From an uncultured Poribacteria bacterium (GTDB taxonomy: Bacteria > Poribacteria > WGA-4E > WGA-3G): a stretch of DNA of 64,000 nucleotides. Under the pieces are notes generated by a model. It ran no database searches, was not told the DNA's origin, and saw only the letters and a program-made list of their open reading frames with translations. This document shows, one piece after another, positions 44,791 through 54,228 of the stretch (its first letter is position 1; every line of letters starts with the position of its first letter). The position numbers and the translations under genes are program-made. The DNA lies in NCBI GenBank assembly GCA_951813545.1, contig OX638352.1:5427966-5491965 (forward strand), read 5' to 3'.

Positions 44791-45379
44791 AAAATATTGT
44801 TTAACTGAATTGTCCTGCGAAAAATGGGTTAAAGAGAATCATAGTAAAATATGCAATTACTTGGAAATTATGGCGAGGTTATACCAAATCTGAAAAATAA
44901 ACTCACATTTCAGAGGTTTTGAAACTCATCGGAGGTCTCCGCACGTAAGAGCACAATAATGCACATCGCATTTGGGCGAGTACGCCGCAGAATTGCGCCA
45001 CTACGAACCGGTTTTCGATAATGAGAAGCATTTATTCAGAAATGGTATTACATGAGGATAAAAAGATTAGTCTGGTAATTTCTTAATATTGCCCGGTGCG
45101 GTTCCAAACCGCACCTACTGGGTCTGGGTATTAATAATGTACTTGGTTTGTTATTCATGTAGGCACGGCTATCGCGTGCATCAAAAGAGTGTTGATTTTG
45201 TAAAGAAACAGACCTGCTCAAACGGACATGTCCACGATATACGGTGCAGGTGTGGTCGGAAGATATTTGTTGTCCAACGTGTTGACTCAACGCGGTGGAG
45301 GTCTATTGATCGCAAAGTCCTTTGGAAATATCCGGACGAGCGTACGCCTGGGAAGTAAGCACGGGGGAACAAAGAAGGA
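44791..45379. other. Gene-free stretch with repeats
   Basis: 589 bases. The palindrome GGTGCGGTT-CCA-AACCGCACC lies at 45,095-45,115 and TTTGGGCGAGTACGCCGCAG at about 44,970. Frames in 45,089-45,455 lack protein-like composition and a usable ribosome site. Confidence 0.6.
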
Positions 45380-47701
45380 ATGGCAACTGCAGAGACATCA
45401 ACGGGTACGCTTGACGCGCTGCCCGATTCACTTGAAAAGACATTACAAAGCCTGAATATACCGACAGAGCAGATCCGATTTGCGGTCCGAAGTGATATAA
45501 GTTCAACAGGCAGCTACGGCGAAGAGTGGTTCGTGCTAACAGAGGCAGCGATATTCACCGTAACCGGTGAAGGTGAGGTGCTTCACTATATACCCTATAA
45601 GAGTGTGTTGGGTATCCGATCAGAAGTTATGGTGGATGCAGCACTCTTGGTGTTGGAAACACAAGAAGGAACAGTAGACCTTATCCGGTATTCCAACGGA
45701 TGTGCGGCGAAATTCGGGTTTGTCGCACGATTTATCGGGGATGAGATTGAGTTCCGAGACGGTAAACGTGATGAAGCACCCATTTGGGACTATAAACCTG
45801 AGGATCATTCTTGTAAAAGCTGCGGACTCCTATTACCAGACGAGTTTTCGCCTTGTCCGGCATGCACCAAAAAACACAAGGTGATGCTACGGATTTTGAC
45901 CTACATACGACCGTATCGTGGCAGGGCAATCCTCTATACTATATTTATTATCGTTGGAACACTCATTACGTTAGTACCTCCGTATTTCTCTCGCATCCTT
46001 GTTGATGACATCCTGCGGTTGAATGAACTCACCAACGCCGCGCCAGAAGCATCGGGGACACGGTTGGGTGAAATATTTCGTGCGATTCAACCAACTACCC
46101 TCGCTTTATCCGTGGCTGTAGGCAGTCTGTTAGCCGTATTCATCATCCGCGAAATTTTCACAATTTTCCAACAACGCTTGGGAGCATGGTTGACGTTCCG
46201 CATCGCGGCAAATATCCGAGCACATGTTTACCAGCATCTGCACAACCTGTCTATCCGATTTTTCGACAAGCGAACAACGGGAACGGTTATCTCGCACATT
46301 ACTGAGGATAGTGAGAGACTTCAGGATTTTATGTTAGAAGGGCTTTCGTTTCTCAGTGTGCAGCTGTTTCTCTTCTTCGGGATTGGAAGTGTGCTTTTCT
46401 TGATGAATTGGCGATTGGCGTGCTTTATTTTAATCCCAATTCCGATAATTGTCTTGGGGGCAGGTTGGTTCTGGAAAAAAGTGCGAAGCCTTTGGCATCG
46501 CGCTTATCGGCGGCGCTCAAAACTGTTCGATGTCGTTAATGATTCGGTATCTGGCATTCGAGTTGTCCGTGCCTTCGGACAACAAAAGGATGAAGTCAAC
46601 CGGTTTGGAGATGCTAATATTGACGCACGGGACTACGAGACGCATGCTGAGATGATTTGGGCAACTTATTATCCACCTCTAATGTTTGCTGTCCAGTTGG
46701 GTACGCTCATCGTTTGGTATGTCGGTGGACTTGATGTTATCGCCGGACCGATGTCGCTTGGCACCTTGTTCGCTTTTCATGCCTACCTTGCTATGTTCTA
46801 TCAACCGTTGCGGTATGTGAGTCCGCTTATCAATTGGGCTTCTCGCTCAATGACAGCAGCGGAACGGCTTTTTGAAGTTATAGACTCACAACCGGAACAG
46901 TTGGACGATGGTAGCCTTAAAGCGATGCCAAATATCACTGGAGAGGTAAAATTTCACAATATGACCTTCGGTTATGAGTCACATAAGCCGGTATTAAAGG
47001 ATATTAATCTTCACGTCCAACCCGGTGAGATGATCGGGCTCGTGGGTCATTCTGGTGCCGGGAAGTCAACACTTATTAATCTAATCTGTCGTTTCTATAC
47101 ACCAGACGCTGGGCGATTAGAGGTTGATGGTGAAGATATTAAGCAAATTGACCTCAAGGATTTACGCCGACAGATTGGTGTGGTACTACAGGAACCGTAT
47201 CTATTTAGCGGGACTATCGCCGAGAACATCGCATACGCGCATCCCGATGCCCCTATGGAAGATATTATCGCTGCAGCGAAAGCGGCGAACGCCCACGAGT
47301 TCATCGTCAAGTTCCCTGATGGCTATGATGCCGAAGTCGGTGAACGGGGCGGAAGTTTATCCGGCGGGGAACGGCAACGCATTTCTATTGCGCGTGCGAT
47401 TCTGCACAACCCACGCATCCTGATTCTCGACGAAGCCACCTCATCTGTAGACGTGGAAACCGAGAGAAAGATTCAGCAAGCCATTGACAGGCTCGTACAG
47501 AACCGGACCACGTTTGCGATTGCACACCGGCTTTCAACGCTCCGAAATGCCGATCGGCTTTTCGTCATCGAAAAGGGTAAAGGCGTTGAGTGTGGTTCCC
47601 ACGAGGAACTCATGGAGAAAAAGGGTATCTATTACAAACTTGTAGAGACGCAAAGGGAAGCCGCCAATGTCCGTGCGCAAGCACAAGCCGTAGAGAGGTA
47701 A
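45380..47701 (+). CDS. ABC exporter fusion (permease-ATPase) with N-terminal extension and zinc-ribbon-like motif
   Basis: 773 aa. The first 140 residues form a beta-rich, PH-like extension. A four-cysteine knuckle follows (Cys 145, 148, 159, 162 in CKSCGLLL...CPAC). Then a six-span exporter domain and an ATPase: VGHSGAGKSTLINLICRFY, LSGGERQRISIARAI, ILILDEATSSVD. This layout, with a DUF1854 gene one base downstream, matches transporters annotated as associated with cyanophycin metabolism. No cyanophycin genes are in this window. Substrate unknown. Confidence 0.9.
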   Translation: MATAETSTGTLDALPDSLEKTLQSLNIPTEQIRFAVRSDISSTGSYGEEWFVLTEAAIFTVTGEGEVLHYIPYKSVLGIRSEVMVDAALLVLETQEGTVDLIRYSNGCAAKFGFVARFIGDEIEFRDGKRDEAPIWDYKPEDHSCKSCGLLLPDEFSPCPACTKKHKVMLRILTYIRPYRGRAILYTIFIIVGTLITLVPPYFSRILVDDILRLNELTNAAPEASGTRLGEIFRAIQPTTLALSVAVGSLLAVFIIREIFTIFQQRLGAWLTFRIAANIRAHVYQHLHNLSIRFFDKRTTGTVISHITEDSERLQDFMLEGLSFLSVQLFLFFGIGSVLFLMNWRLACFILIPIPIIVLGAGWFWKKVRSLWHRAYRRRSKLFDVVNDSVSGIRVVRAFGQQKDEVNRFGDANIDARDYETHAEMIWATYYPPLMFAVQLGTLIVWYVGGLDVIAGPMSLGTLFAFHAYLAMFYQPLRYVSPLINWASRSMTAAERLFEVIDSQPEQLDDGSLKAMPNITGEVKFHNMTFGYESHKPVLKDINLHVQPGEMIGLVGHSGAGKSTLINLICRFYTPDAGRLEVDGEDIKQIDLKDLRRQIGVVLQEPYLFSGTIAENIAYAHPDAPMEDIIAAAKAANAHEFIVKFPDGYDAEVGERGGSLSGGERQRISIARAILHNPRILILDEATSSVDVETERKIQQAIDRLVQNRTTFAIAHRLSTLRNADRLFVIEKGKGVECGSHEELMEKKGIYYKLVETQREAANVRAQAQAVER

Positions 47702-47702
47702 C

Positions 47703-48272
47703 ATGCAAAACGAAAATACTGGGAAACAGGAAACATCTACCACAGCGGACACAACGAAACCAGAATCGCCTGAATCAGATGACTTTACGCCGCGTTATTT
47801 GGATGCAGCCGAACTTACATTCACGCGTTCTGAAGTCGGGACAGCACGGCTCGAAATCCAAGATGAGGTTTGCCATCTGCGTGTAGTGGTGCGGCGACTC
47901 ATGCCGCTCAGCAATCCTGAAGCATACATATCACTCGCAGTCGACGAGGATACTGAAATCGGTATCCTTGTGAACCCATCGGAACTCGCACCGGAAAGTC
48001 TGAAAATCCTACGAGAAGAATTGGATAAGCGGTATTTCACACCGACGATTCAGAAGATTCATCGCGTGAAGGAACAATTCGGGATCCATGAATGGGAAGT
48101 TGAAACGGAACGCGGACGTATCACGTTCTCGGTGCGTGGGCTGAACCAGAACATCAAACAGGTGCCGCCTGCACGGCTTTTCGTGACAGACGTGCGCGGG
48201 AATCGGTACGATATTCCGGATTATCGGGAGTTAGATGTACAGAGTTATCAACAAATTCAACGGCACCTCTAA
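47703..48272 (+). CDS. DUF1854 domain protein, partner of the ABC exporter
   Basis: 189 aa. DDFTPRYLDAAELTFTRSEV, VVRRLMPLSNPEAYISLAVD, EIGILVNPSELAPESLKILR and ELDKRYFTPTIQKIHRVKEQ define DUF1854. Soluble. It starts one base after the exporter stop, so the two are translationally linked. It probably modulates or senses for the exporter; function not established. Confidence 0.9.
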   Translation: MQNENTGKQETSTTADTTKPESPESDDFTPRYLDAAELTFTRSEVGTARLEIQDEVCHLRVVVRRLMPLSNPEAYISLAVDEDTEIGILVNPSELAPESLKILREELDKRYFTPTIQKIHRVKEQFGIHEWEVETERGRITFSVRGLNQNIKQVPPARLFVTDVRGNRYDIPDYRELDVQSYQQIQRHL

Positions 48273-48463
48273 GGTTTTCTAACTATGGCCCCCTGGGCTG
48301 CTGCGTCCGTTGTCCTTGCAGGTTTCCGATTAATTCGGCGTTGAAATAAGGATATGTCCTGCATAGTATCAAAACTCAAGCACGCAACATCGGCACGTGC
48401 GACTCGAACATGGCACCTTCATCGCACAGATCCTGATACTTAGCCGCAAGGTAAAGTAAAAAA

Positions 48464-49837
48464 ATGAAACAGAGACGTTTTTCGGTGCAGCTTGCAAACC
48501 GAAACTTGCGATACAAACGTCACGCAGTCATCGCTTCAGTCGGATTGCATTTGCTCTTTGCGCTGATAGCGGCATTACTGTTATCTGGACAGAGGTTGTT
48601 GAATAAAGATTCATTTGAGGCGACATTCGTTACGCTCAATTCTGCCAGAACAGATGTGGAAATCCGACCGACTCGACGCGCTGTCTCAACGAACACCACA
48701 CTTTTAACAGAACCCCCTATGACTCGTATGCCAACACAAGTATCGCCTATGCGTCAACTTCCGAAAAACGAAACGCAGGTCGTGCAGCAAGTGCCACCGT
48801 TAGACATCGAAACCGATGTGCCGAATCTTACGGAGATGACGATAACACCGACATTCCCCAATGGTGAGACCCCCAACACTTCATCGGTACATCCATCTGT
48901 CACTCCCAGAGAAGCGGCACCAACCATAGAAAAAGGAGCCTCTTCAGTTGTAAGGAGTGGAGGTGCCGATGCTGCTAAAACCGGACTTTCAGAATTTCTG
49001 GACGGATCTTTGCCGACAGGTGGTTTGGGAGATGGCGTTGATATCGCGTTACGGAATCTTGTAAAAATACCGAAAGAAAAATTGGGCGGTATCCTTGAAG
49101 GCACAGGAAACGAGATTCGCGGGCATATCCGGTTAATCCGACTCAAACACTCACTTTCGGATTGGTGGCAGGATCCGACTGCCATTCCAGCACTCATCAA
49201 ATGGTTGGAAGATCACACCCCGATTCGAGCGGATATGGATTTCGCTGGCGGTGCCCTACGGCTCACCGATCCACAGATTATGGATGCCCCACTCATCATC
49301 ATGACGGGGCACGACAAAGATATTACCGTCGGGCGAGGGCTGGCGAAAGAGGGTCCGCTGCAGACGGGTTTCACATCAGCAGAGCGTGCCGCACTTCGGA
49401 AATATATTGTTGAAAAGGGTGGGATGCTGTTTTTTGATGACTGCGGCTTCAACGGGCTTTTTGCACACGTAGTTGCTGATGAATTCAGGCAAATTTTCCC
49501 AGAATATCCACTTGATATTCTACCGCACGATCATGAAATCTATAGTATCCATTACAATTTGCCGAAACCGCCTACCGGTGGAGATGTATTTTGGGGCAAT
49601 GAGAATAACGCACAACCGACGCAGTTCCGTTTTCAAAAAGGGATTATTATCGACAATCGGTTGGCAGTGGTTTACAATCGCAAGGACTACATGTGTGCAA
49701 TGGAGACTGCAGAAATCGAAAGCCGCACGATGCTACGGCTCCGGCGTTCTACGGATGTCTATCGGTTTATGTCGAATCTGCTGATTTATGCGTTGAAATA
49801 TGGGGGGAACATAGATAGGACAGGGTATATAGAGTAA
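48464..49837 (+). CDS. DUF4159 protein with N-terminal membrane anchor
   Basis: 457 aa. A basic N-terminus and one membrane span (HAVIASVGLHLLFALIAALL), TonB-like in layout, then a low-complexity Thr/Pro/Asn-rich linker to about residue 180. The C-terminal half is DUF4159: MDAPLIIMTGHDKDITV, LRKYIVEKGGMLFFDDCGFN, LPHDHEIYSIHYNLPKPP. DUF4159 has a ThuA / glutamine-amidotransferase-like fold and occurs near MoxR and DUF58 genes in other bacteria, none of which is here. Its ATG follows a copy of the CCGCAAGG leader. Confidence 0.85.
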   Translation: MKQRRFSVQLANRNLRYKRHAVIASVGLHLLFALIAALLLSGQRLLNKDSFEATFVTLNSARTDVEIRPTRRAVSTNTTLLTEPPMTRMPTQVSPMRQLPKNETQVVQQVPPLDIETDVPNLTEMTITPTFPNGETPNTSSVHPSVTPREAAPTIEKGASSVVRSGGADAAKTGLSEFLDGSLPTGGLGDGVDIALRNLVKIPKEKLGGILEGTGNEIRGHIRLIRLKHSLSDWWQDPTAIPALIKWLEDHTPIRADMDFAGGALRLTDPQIMDAPLIIMTGHDKDITVGRGLAKEGPLQTGFTSAERAALRKYIVEKGGMLFFDDCGFNGLFAHVVADEFRQIFPEYPLDILPHDHEIYSIHYNLPKPPTGGDVFWGNENNAQPTQFRFQKGIIIDNRLAVVYNRKDYMCAMETAEIESRTMLRLRRSTDVYRFMSNLLIYALKYGGNIDRTGYIE

Positions 49838-49865
49838 AGTTGTTTCTTTCCGAAGTTTCGTCCAA

Positions 49866-50213
49866 TTAGAAACTTTTGGCTATCGCTTCTGCAAGGTTTT
49901 TGGGAAATTCAAAAAGTGATGTCAGGTTTGTCCGAATCAACATACGTCTGATGCCCTTATTGACGTTAACAAGTGCCGTCCGTCCGCCATTCTGACGGAT
50001 TTGGGTGCTGGTAGTGATCAGAACGCCTAACCCAGCACTATCCATTGTCTGTGTCCCAGACATATTGAAAATGAGTGTAGGAACTCCGCCTTGCGCCTCA
50101 AGCACCTGAATGTGCTCCTCAAGCATGGTTTTAAGCACGAGCGCATCTTGTCCGACAACTCTTCCTTGAATCTCTAAAATTGTGAAGTTTTTATTTTGAA
50201 TATTGACTTGCAT
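49866..50213 (-). CDS. STAS-domain anti-sigma factor antagonist
   Basis: 115 aa. FTILEIQGRVVGQDALVLKT and the phosphorylation loop TMDSAGLGVL, with the serine that a partner kinase would modify, are typical of SpoIIAA/RsbV proteins. TQIRQNGGRTALVNVNKGIR follows. It would bind an anti-sigma factor in a partner-switching system; no RsbW-like kinase or phosphatase is encoded nearby. GGGGAG precedes the ATG by 3-4 bases. Confidence 0.9.
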   Translation of the reverse strand: MQVNIQNKNFTILEIQGRVVGQDALVLKTMLEEHIQVLEAQGGVPTLIFNMSGTQTMDSAGLGVLITTSTQIRQNGGRTALVNVNKGIRRMLIRTNLTSLFEFPKNLAEAIAKSF

Positions 50214-50381
50214 GAGCTCCCCTTTGCTATTTTTATACTAAAGTTTGGACAATTTTGCGTATTTTCATGTTAAAAGCACGAAAGAGCGTTTCCTTTTACG
50301 GATTTAATGATAACAGATTTCTGTTTTTGGTTCAAGTGGCAAAATCTTGGGGTCCCTATACTCTGAAATTCTTCCAACAAA

Positions 50382-51278
50382 TCAACCTAAACTACTTTCA
50401 ACAGTGTTAGATTGCGTGACCTGCATCTCAATATCAAAACCCTCTTTCCGAATACGTTGGTTAAAGTAAAGAAGGGTGATACCAATAATCCAAATTGCAA
50501 ATGACATCGTATAGACAACAAGGTGTATGACAATCGAAATCGTGTAAAAAAGTGGTGTACTGTTCTCAAAAGATTCTCCGAGTAGTCCCCATTGAAGAAT
50601 ATCAATAAAATCTATTTCACTAACAAGGTTTGTTGCAATAAGTATAAATCCGATGGAAATCTCAATTATTGAGTGAACCATGCTACTCAACAAAAGGATT
50701 GCGAGTAGCATTCCAAACATCCGCCACCACATCCCGCTGATGAGTTCACTACTCCGTTTCAGAGCGATGCGTATCACAGGCTTTTCAAACATGATTGTTC
50801 CAAGGAATAATCCCCAGCGCACCGCAAAATAGATTGCAAACGGTATACCGATGATCGTAACTGTCAAAACCGCTACAACTAACAACCAAAGAAGAAAACA
50901 ACCCAGCAGCTGCCAAAACCTATCCATTGTTCGTTGCAAAACTGAGTGAATTGTAACGTTCTCACCTAAATAGGTTGCGCCACTGCCGATAACTATTCCA
51001 CCCATACCTATAATAGAAAAAGCAACTGTAATTAGGACTGTTGCTATTCCCAATAGGAGAGAACGGTGAAAGAAAAACTCAGAAAAATCAACTAAAAGAT
51101 GTGATGCAAGTTCTGATAGGACGGAAAAAGCGATAAGCCCTAAGAATAGCGAAAAATGTTTCCGATAGAGACTAAACGTTGCATCCAGAATATCCGCAAA
51201 TCCCATCAGTTTAGGAGCAGTTGTTCCTACAGTAGGTTCGCTGTTGTGATTTCGCGATGCATCGTTCTGTTCCAGCAT
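50382..51278 (-). CDS. Multi-span membrane protein of unknown function
   Basis: 298 aa. A polar N-terminus with APKLMGFADILDATFSLYRK precedes about six membrane spans. This opening (an amphipathic helix, then FSLYRKHFSLFLGL) resembles glycerophosphodiester phosphodiesterase membrane-domain or DUF975-type proteins, where a helix lies along the inner face. No catalytic motif is visible. It lies between STAS and dipeptidase genes with gaps on both sides. Confidence 0.75.
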   Translation of the reverse strand: MLEQNDASRNHNSEPTVGTTAPKLMGFADILDATFSLYRKHFSLFLGLIAFSVLSELASHLLVDFSEFFFHRSLLLGIATVLITVAFSIIGMGGIVIGSGATYLGENVTIHSVLQRTMDRFWQLLGCFLLWLLVVAVLTVTIIGIPFAIYFAVRWGLFLGTIMFEKPVIRIALKRSSELISGMWWRMFGMLLAILLLSSMVHSIIEISIGFILIATNLVSEIDFIDILQWGLLGESFENSTPLFYTISIVIHLVVYTMSFAIWIIGITLLYFNQRIRKEGFDIEMQVTQSNTVESSLG

Positions 51279-51416
51279 ATTTCTTCCGATATTACTTATT
51301 CAAGACTGATCTCAAAGTGTGTGATGAATAGCACCTGTGGATCCCAGATATTCAGCGATATTATCAATAACACTCAGCTTAGGTTTTGTCAGAGATCATT
51401 CCCGCCGCGAATTTTT

Positions 51417-52499
51417 CTAACTCCATGCGTCGTGTAAGAATCGGAGCCAATTGCCGTGCATGATGGCGGTGATGTCATCGTCGCTATAACCGCGAGCCTT
51501 CAACAAGCCCGGTATCTTCTGCAGGTCAGCGATGGTGTCCAAATCGCTCGGAGACTGCTCACGCCCATAACCGCCGTCTAAGTCTGTGCCGATAGCGGCG
51601 TGCCGAGTATTGCCTGCCAATTGGCAGACATAGTCAATGTGGTCAACAACGCTGTTCAAGGTCACCTTGTCGTGCGGAGTTTCGCCGGTAACCCAGCCGG
51701 GTTGGAGCATCCACGCATCAAAGGCAGCACCGATAACCCCGTCTCGTTCAAAAATCGTACGTAATTGTTCATCACTGAACTGACGTTGATGTGGCACCAG
51801 TGCGCGGCAGTTATTATGACTGGCAAGGACTAATCCGTAGTAGTGCTCTAATGCCTGCCAGAATGCCTCATCAGAACAGTGCGTGAGATCAAGGATAACG
51901 CCTAAACGTTCCATTTCAGCCAGTAGAGGTGGACCGAGTTGGGTCAATCCAATTTCTGTGCCTGTTCCACCGGCGTAGCGTCCAGGACCGTAGTGTGTCA
52001 GCCCGATCAGCCGCAAACCGCCATTAACCCAAGTCTCTAACTGATCCGGTTGAAGAATTGGGTCGGCACCCTCCATACTAATCACGAATCCCAACGGAGG
52101 CGTATCATAAGGATCACTTGTATCATCCACCATCTTGCTCTCCCAATTCTGCCAGTCGTTGATGTGACTGTCCAAGTTTTCTCGACCGGTAATAATACGG
52201 ACGTGTCCTGTCTCTTCCAAAGCGTGGTAGTAAGCCAATTGTCCCTGTGCAATGCCGTAAGACTGGATAGGCGAAGCAAAGTCGAAATGGGGAGCAGGTC
52301 TGCCAGTCGAGCGAGCAAATAAGGTAACGAAACTCAGGGCAATTCGTCCGTGCCGCATCTCTGGGAAAGCCACCGTTCCTTGCCCCTTACGGGGCATCCC
52401 TGTTTCTTGGGTCCGAATCGTATAGGCGGAACTCAGTAAGTCCCGATTGCCTTGTAATGCATTCATTGACAAATCAAGATGGGCATCAATAATGAGCAT
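51417..52499 (-). CDS. Membrane dipeptidase family zinc peptidase (M19)
   Basis: 360 aa. LIIDAHLDLSMNAL gives the H-x-D zinc pair. VISMEGADPI has the bridging Glu; ILDLTHCSDEAFWQALEHYY and LVLASHNNCRALVPHQRQFS provide the further zinc histidines; HAAIGTDLDGGYG ends the barrel. These hydrolyse dipeptides, including D-amino-acid ones. No signal peptide, so cytoplasmic. The ATG follows a leader CGCAAGGTAAAATT. Confidence 0.9.
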   Translation of the reverse strand: MLIIDAHLDLSMNALQGNRDLLSSAYTIRTQETGMPRKGQGTVAFPEMRHGRIALSFVTLFARSTGRPAPHFDFASPIQSYGIAQGQLAYYHALEETGHVRIITGRENLDSHINDWQNWESKMVDDTSDPYDTPPLGFVISMEGADPILQPDQLETWVNGGLRLIGLTHYGPGRYAGGTGTEIGLTQLGPPLLAEMERLGVILDLTHCSDEAFWQALEHYYGLVLASHNNCRALVPHQRQFSDEQLRTIFERDGVIGAAFDAWMLQPGWVTGETPHDKVTLNSVVDHIDYVCQLAGNTRHAAIGTDLDGGYGREQSPSDLDTIADLQKIPGLLKARGYSDDDITAIMHGNWLRFLHDAWS

Positions 52500-52687
52500 T
52501 TTTTAATTTTACCTTGCGGAGAGATAATGTAAATTTGATTTTGTGAAGTATCTTCCTTAAATCCGCCCTCCACTTCGTTACGGGCTACGGGTTTCTCTCT
52601 ACGCGGATGGGAAGTCGGGAATCGGAGTTCCCTCCTACCCAAAAACCTGCGCATAAGCGGAGCGGAGCGCGGTCGAGGGACCATAAA
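52500..52687. repeat. Leader and hairpin repeats between sulfatase and dipeptidase genes
   Basis: The CCTTGCGG leader (reverse) sits at 52,512, then CGCCCTCCACTTCGTTACGG at 52,564 as in the hflC array, then GGGAATCGGAGTTCCC at about 52,617. No gene. Confidence 0.7.
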
Positions 52688-54184
52688 TTAGAAATCTGGA
52701 TATGCAGCGAAATGTGCTTGTGGTGTGCCATTTCGATAATCGCCATCACAAGCATCGCGCATACATCTACTGAGTTGGGCAACGACATCAGGACGATCCA
52801 TTGAAAGGTCGTTCTCTTCGCGATAGTCGCTGTTGAGATGATATAACTGGAAGCTGTTCGTGCTGTTGATATATCGCAACTTCCAGCCATCTGTCGTTAC
52901 TAACGCCGGCCCCAACCAAGAAGCATATACAATCCACTCATGAGGCTGCTGGCTCTCACGCTGTTCAAGTAAAGTCGGTAAGAACGACACACCATCTTTG
53001 GCTTGTGGTAACTCCACTCCGAGGCAGTCAGCGAGGGTCGGCATCAGGTCGTAGTTCGCGAGCATGTGGTTTGACACACCGCCCGGGGCAATCATTCCGG
53101 GCCAGCGAACGATGTACGGAATCCGCGTGCCGCCTTCCCAACTCGACCACTTCAAGCCTCCCATGCTGTCATTCCCGTTGAATACATCACCGCCCGTCTC
53201 AGAATAGAATTTCGTTGTGATATTATCGAAGGATTCTCCATCCAAATTCTTCGTCCGACCGGAAGTTCGTCCCTCTTGCTTGGCATACACCTCATGACCG
53301 TTATCAGAACAGAAGATAATCATCGTGCGGTCATCAATTCCGAGCCGTTCAAGTTCGTCTAAGATGATTCCGACGGTTTCATCCAGTTTTAGGATCATGG
53401 AAGCGTATTCCTTCTCAAACGTCGTCAACTCCCACGAGTGTTCCACTGCAGAATGGATGTCAGGAATGGCAATCGGACCGTGCGGCAATTGAGAAGGGTG
53501 ATAGAGAAAGAAAGGTTTGTCTTGGTGAGTGCGCAGGAACTCAATGATTTTTTCGTTGAAAATGTCCTGAGAATATACGGCTTTCCCTTTCCGATTCGCG
53601 CGCCGTTCCACATTTTCTTCAGACTCCCAATCCAGATTCACGCCGCAATCGGCATGCGTATTCCCCTGAATGTCCGTTGGTTGCCCGTTTTCAAAGAGAA
53701 AAGGTGGGTAAAAACCGTGACAACGTGCATGGTCATAGTAACCGTAGTGATACTGCCAACCGTGCCGACGAATGCGTGTTGCCGTGGTGGCAAAACCCCA
53801 TTCAAGTTTCCCAACCTGCCCTGTGACGTAATCCGCCTGCTCCGCGATTTGCGCCAAGAAAATTTCGTCCGGACTCGCTTGAAGACCTGTTGTGTGAATC
53901 AGCTCTGTAATTTGACTCTGCGTCATCTCACCAGCACTCATCCTGTTGTAAAGTCCACCCTGTGTATACGTCCATGTTCCCTTGTGGCAATCGTGGAGAC
54001 CTGTCAACATGCTGGCACGGGATGGCGCACAGAATGCACAACCGTAGGCGTGATTGAATTTCATGCCTTCGTTTGCGAGGCGATCGATATTTGGTGTCTC
54101 GAAATGCTGCTGTCCATAGCAACTCAACATACCACGTCCGAGGTCGTCGCCGTAGATGAGAATAACATTGGGGTTATCGGTCAT
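52688..54184 (-). CDS. Sulfatase (formylglycine-dependent)
   Basis: 498 aa. NVILIYGDDLGRGMLSCYG gives the metal-binding DD; FCAPSRASMLTG holds C52 in the C-x-P-S-R motif, the cysteine converted to formylglycine; KPFFLYHPSQLPHGP and DRTMIIFCSDNGHE supply the other metal ligands. No signal peptide is seen, so it appears cytoplasmic, unlike many sulfatases. It hydrolyses sulfate esters, in an environment rich in sulfated polysaccharides by inference. No maturase gene is in the window. The aldehyde dehydrogenase lies upstream on the same strand, 44 bases away. Confidence 0.93.
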   Translation of the reverse strand: MTDNPNVILIYGDDLGRGMLSCYGQQHFETPNIDRLANEGMKFNHAYGCAFCAPSRASMLTGLHDCHKGTWTYTQGGLYNRMSAGEMTQSQITELIHTTGLQASPDEIFLAQIAEQADYVTGQVGKLEWGFATTATRIRRHGWQYHYGYYDHARCHGFYPPFLFENGQPTDIQGNTHADCGVNLDWESEENVERRANRKGKAVYSQDIFNEKIIEFLRTHQDKPFFLYHPSQLPHGPIAIPDIHSAVEHSWELTTFEKEYASMILKLDETVGIILDELERLGIDDRTMIIFCSDNGHEVYAKQEGRTSGRTKNLDGESFDNITTKFYSETGGDVFNGNDSMGGLKWSSWEGGTRIPYIVRWPGMIAPGGVSNHMLANYDLMPTLADCLGVELPQAKDGVSFLPTLLEQRESQQPHEWIVYASWLGPALVTTDGWKLRYINSTNSFQLYHLNSDYREENDLSMDRPDVVAQLSRCMRDACDGDYRNGTPQAHFAAYPDF

Positions 54185-54228
54185 AAAGATGATACCAAAT
54201 GTTTGAAAGAATCAAGTTTTTGAAGGTA

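Noticed and set aside
45089..45455. Small genes upstream of the ABC exporter
   Set aside because: They overlap palindromic repeats, lack ribosome sites and have no recognisable composition.
53438..54223. 261-codon plus-strand frame opposite the sulfatase
   Set aside because: The sulfatase active-site motifs are on the minus strand; this frame is a shadow.
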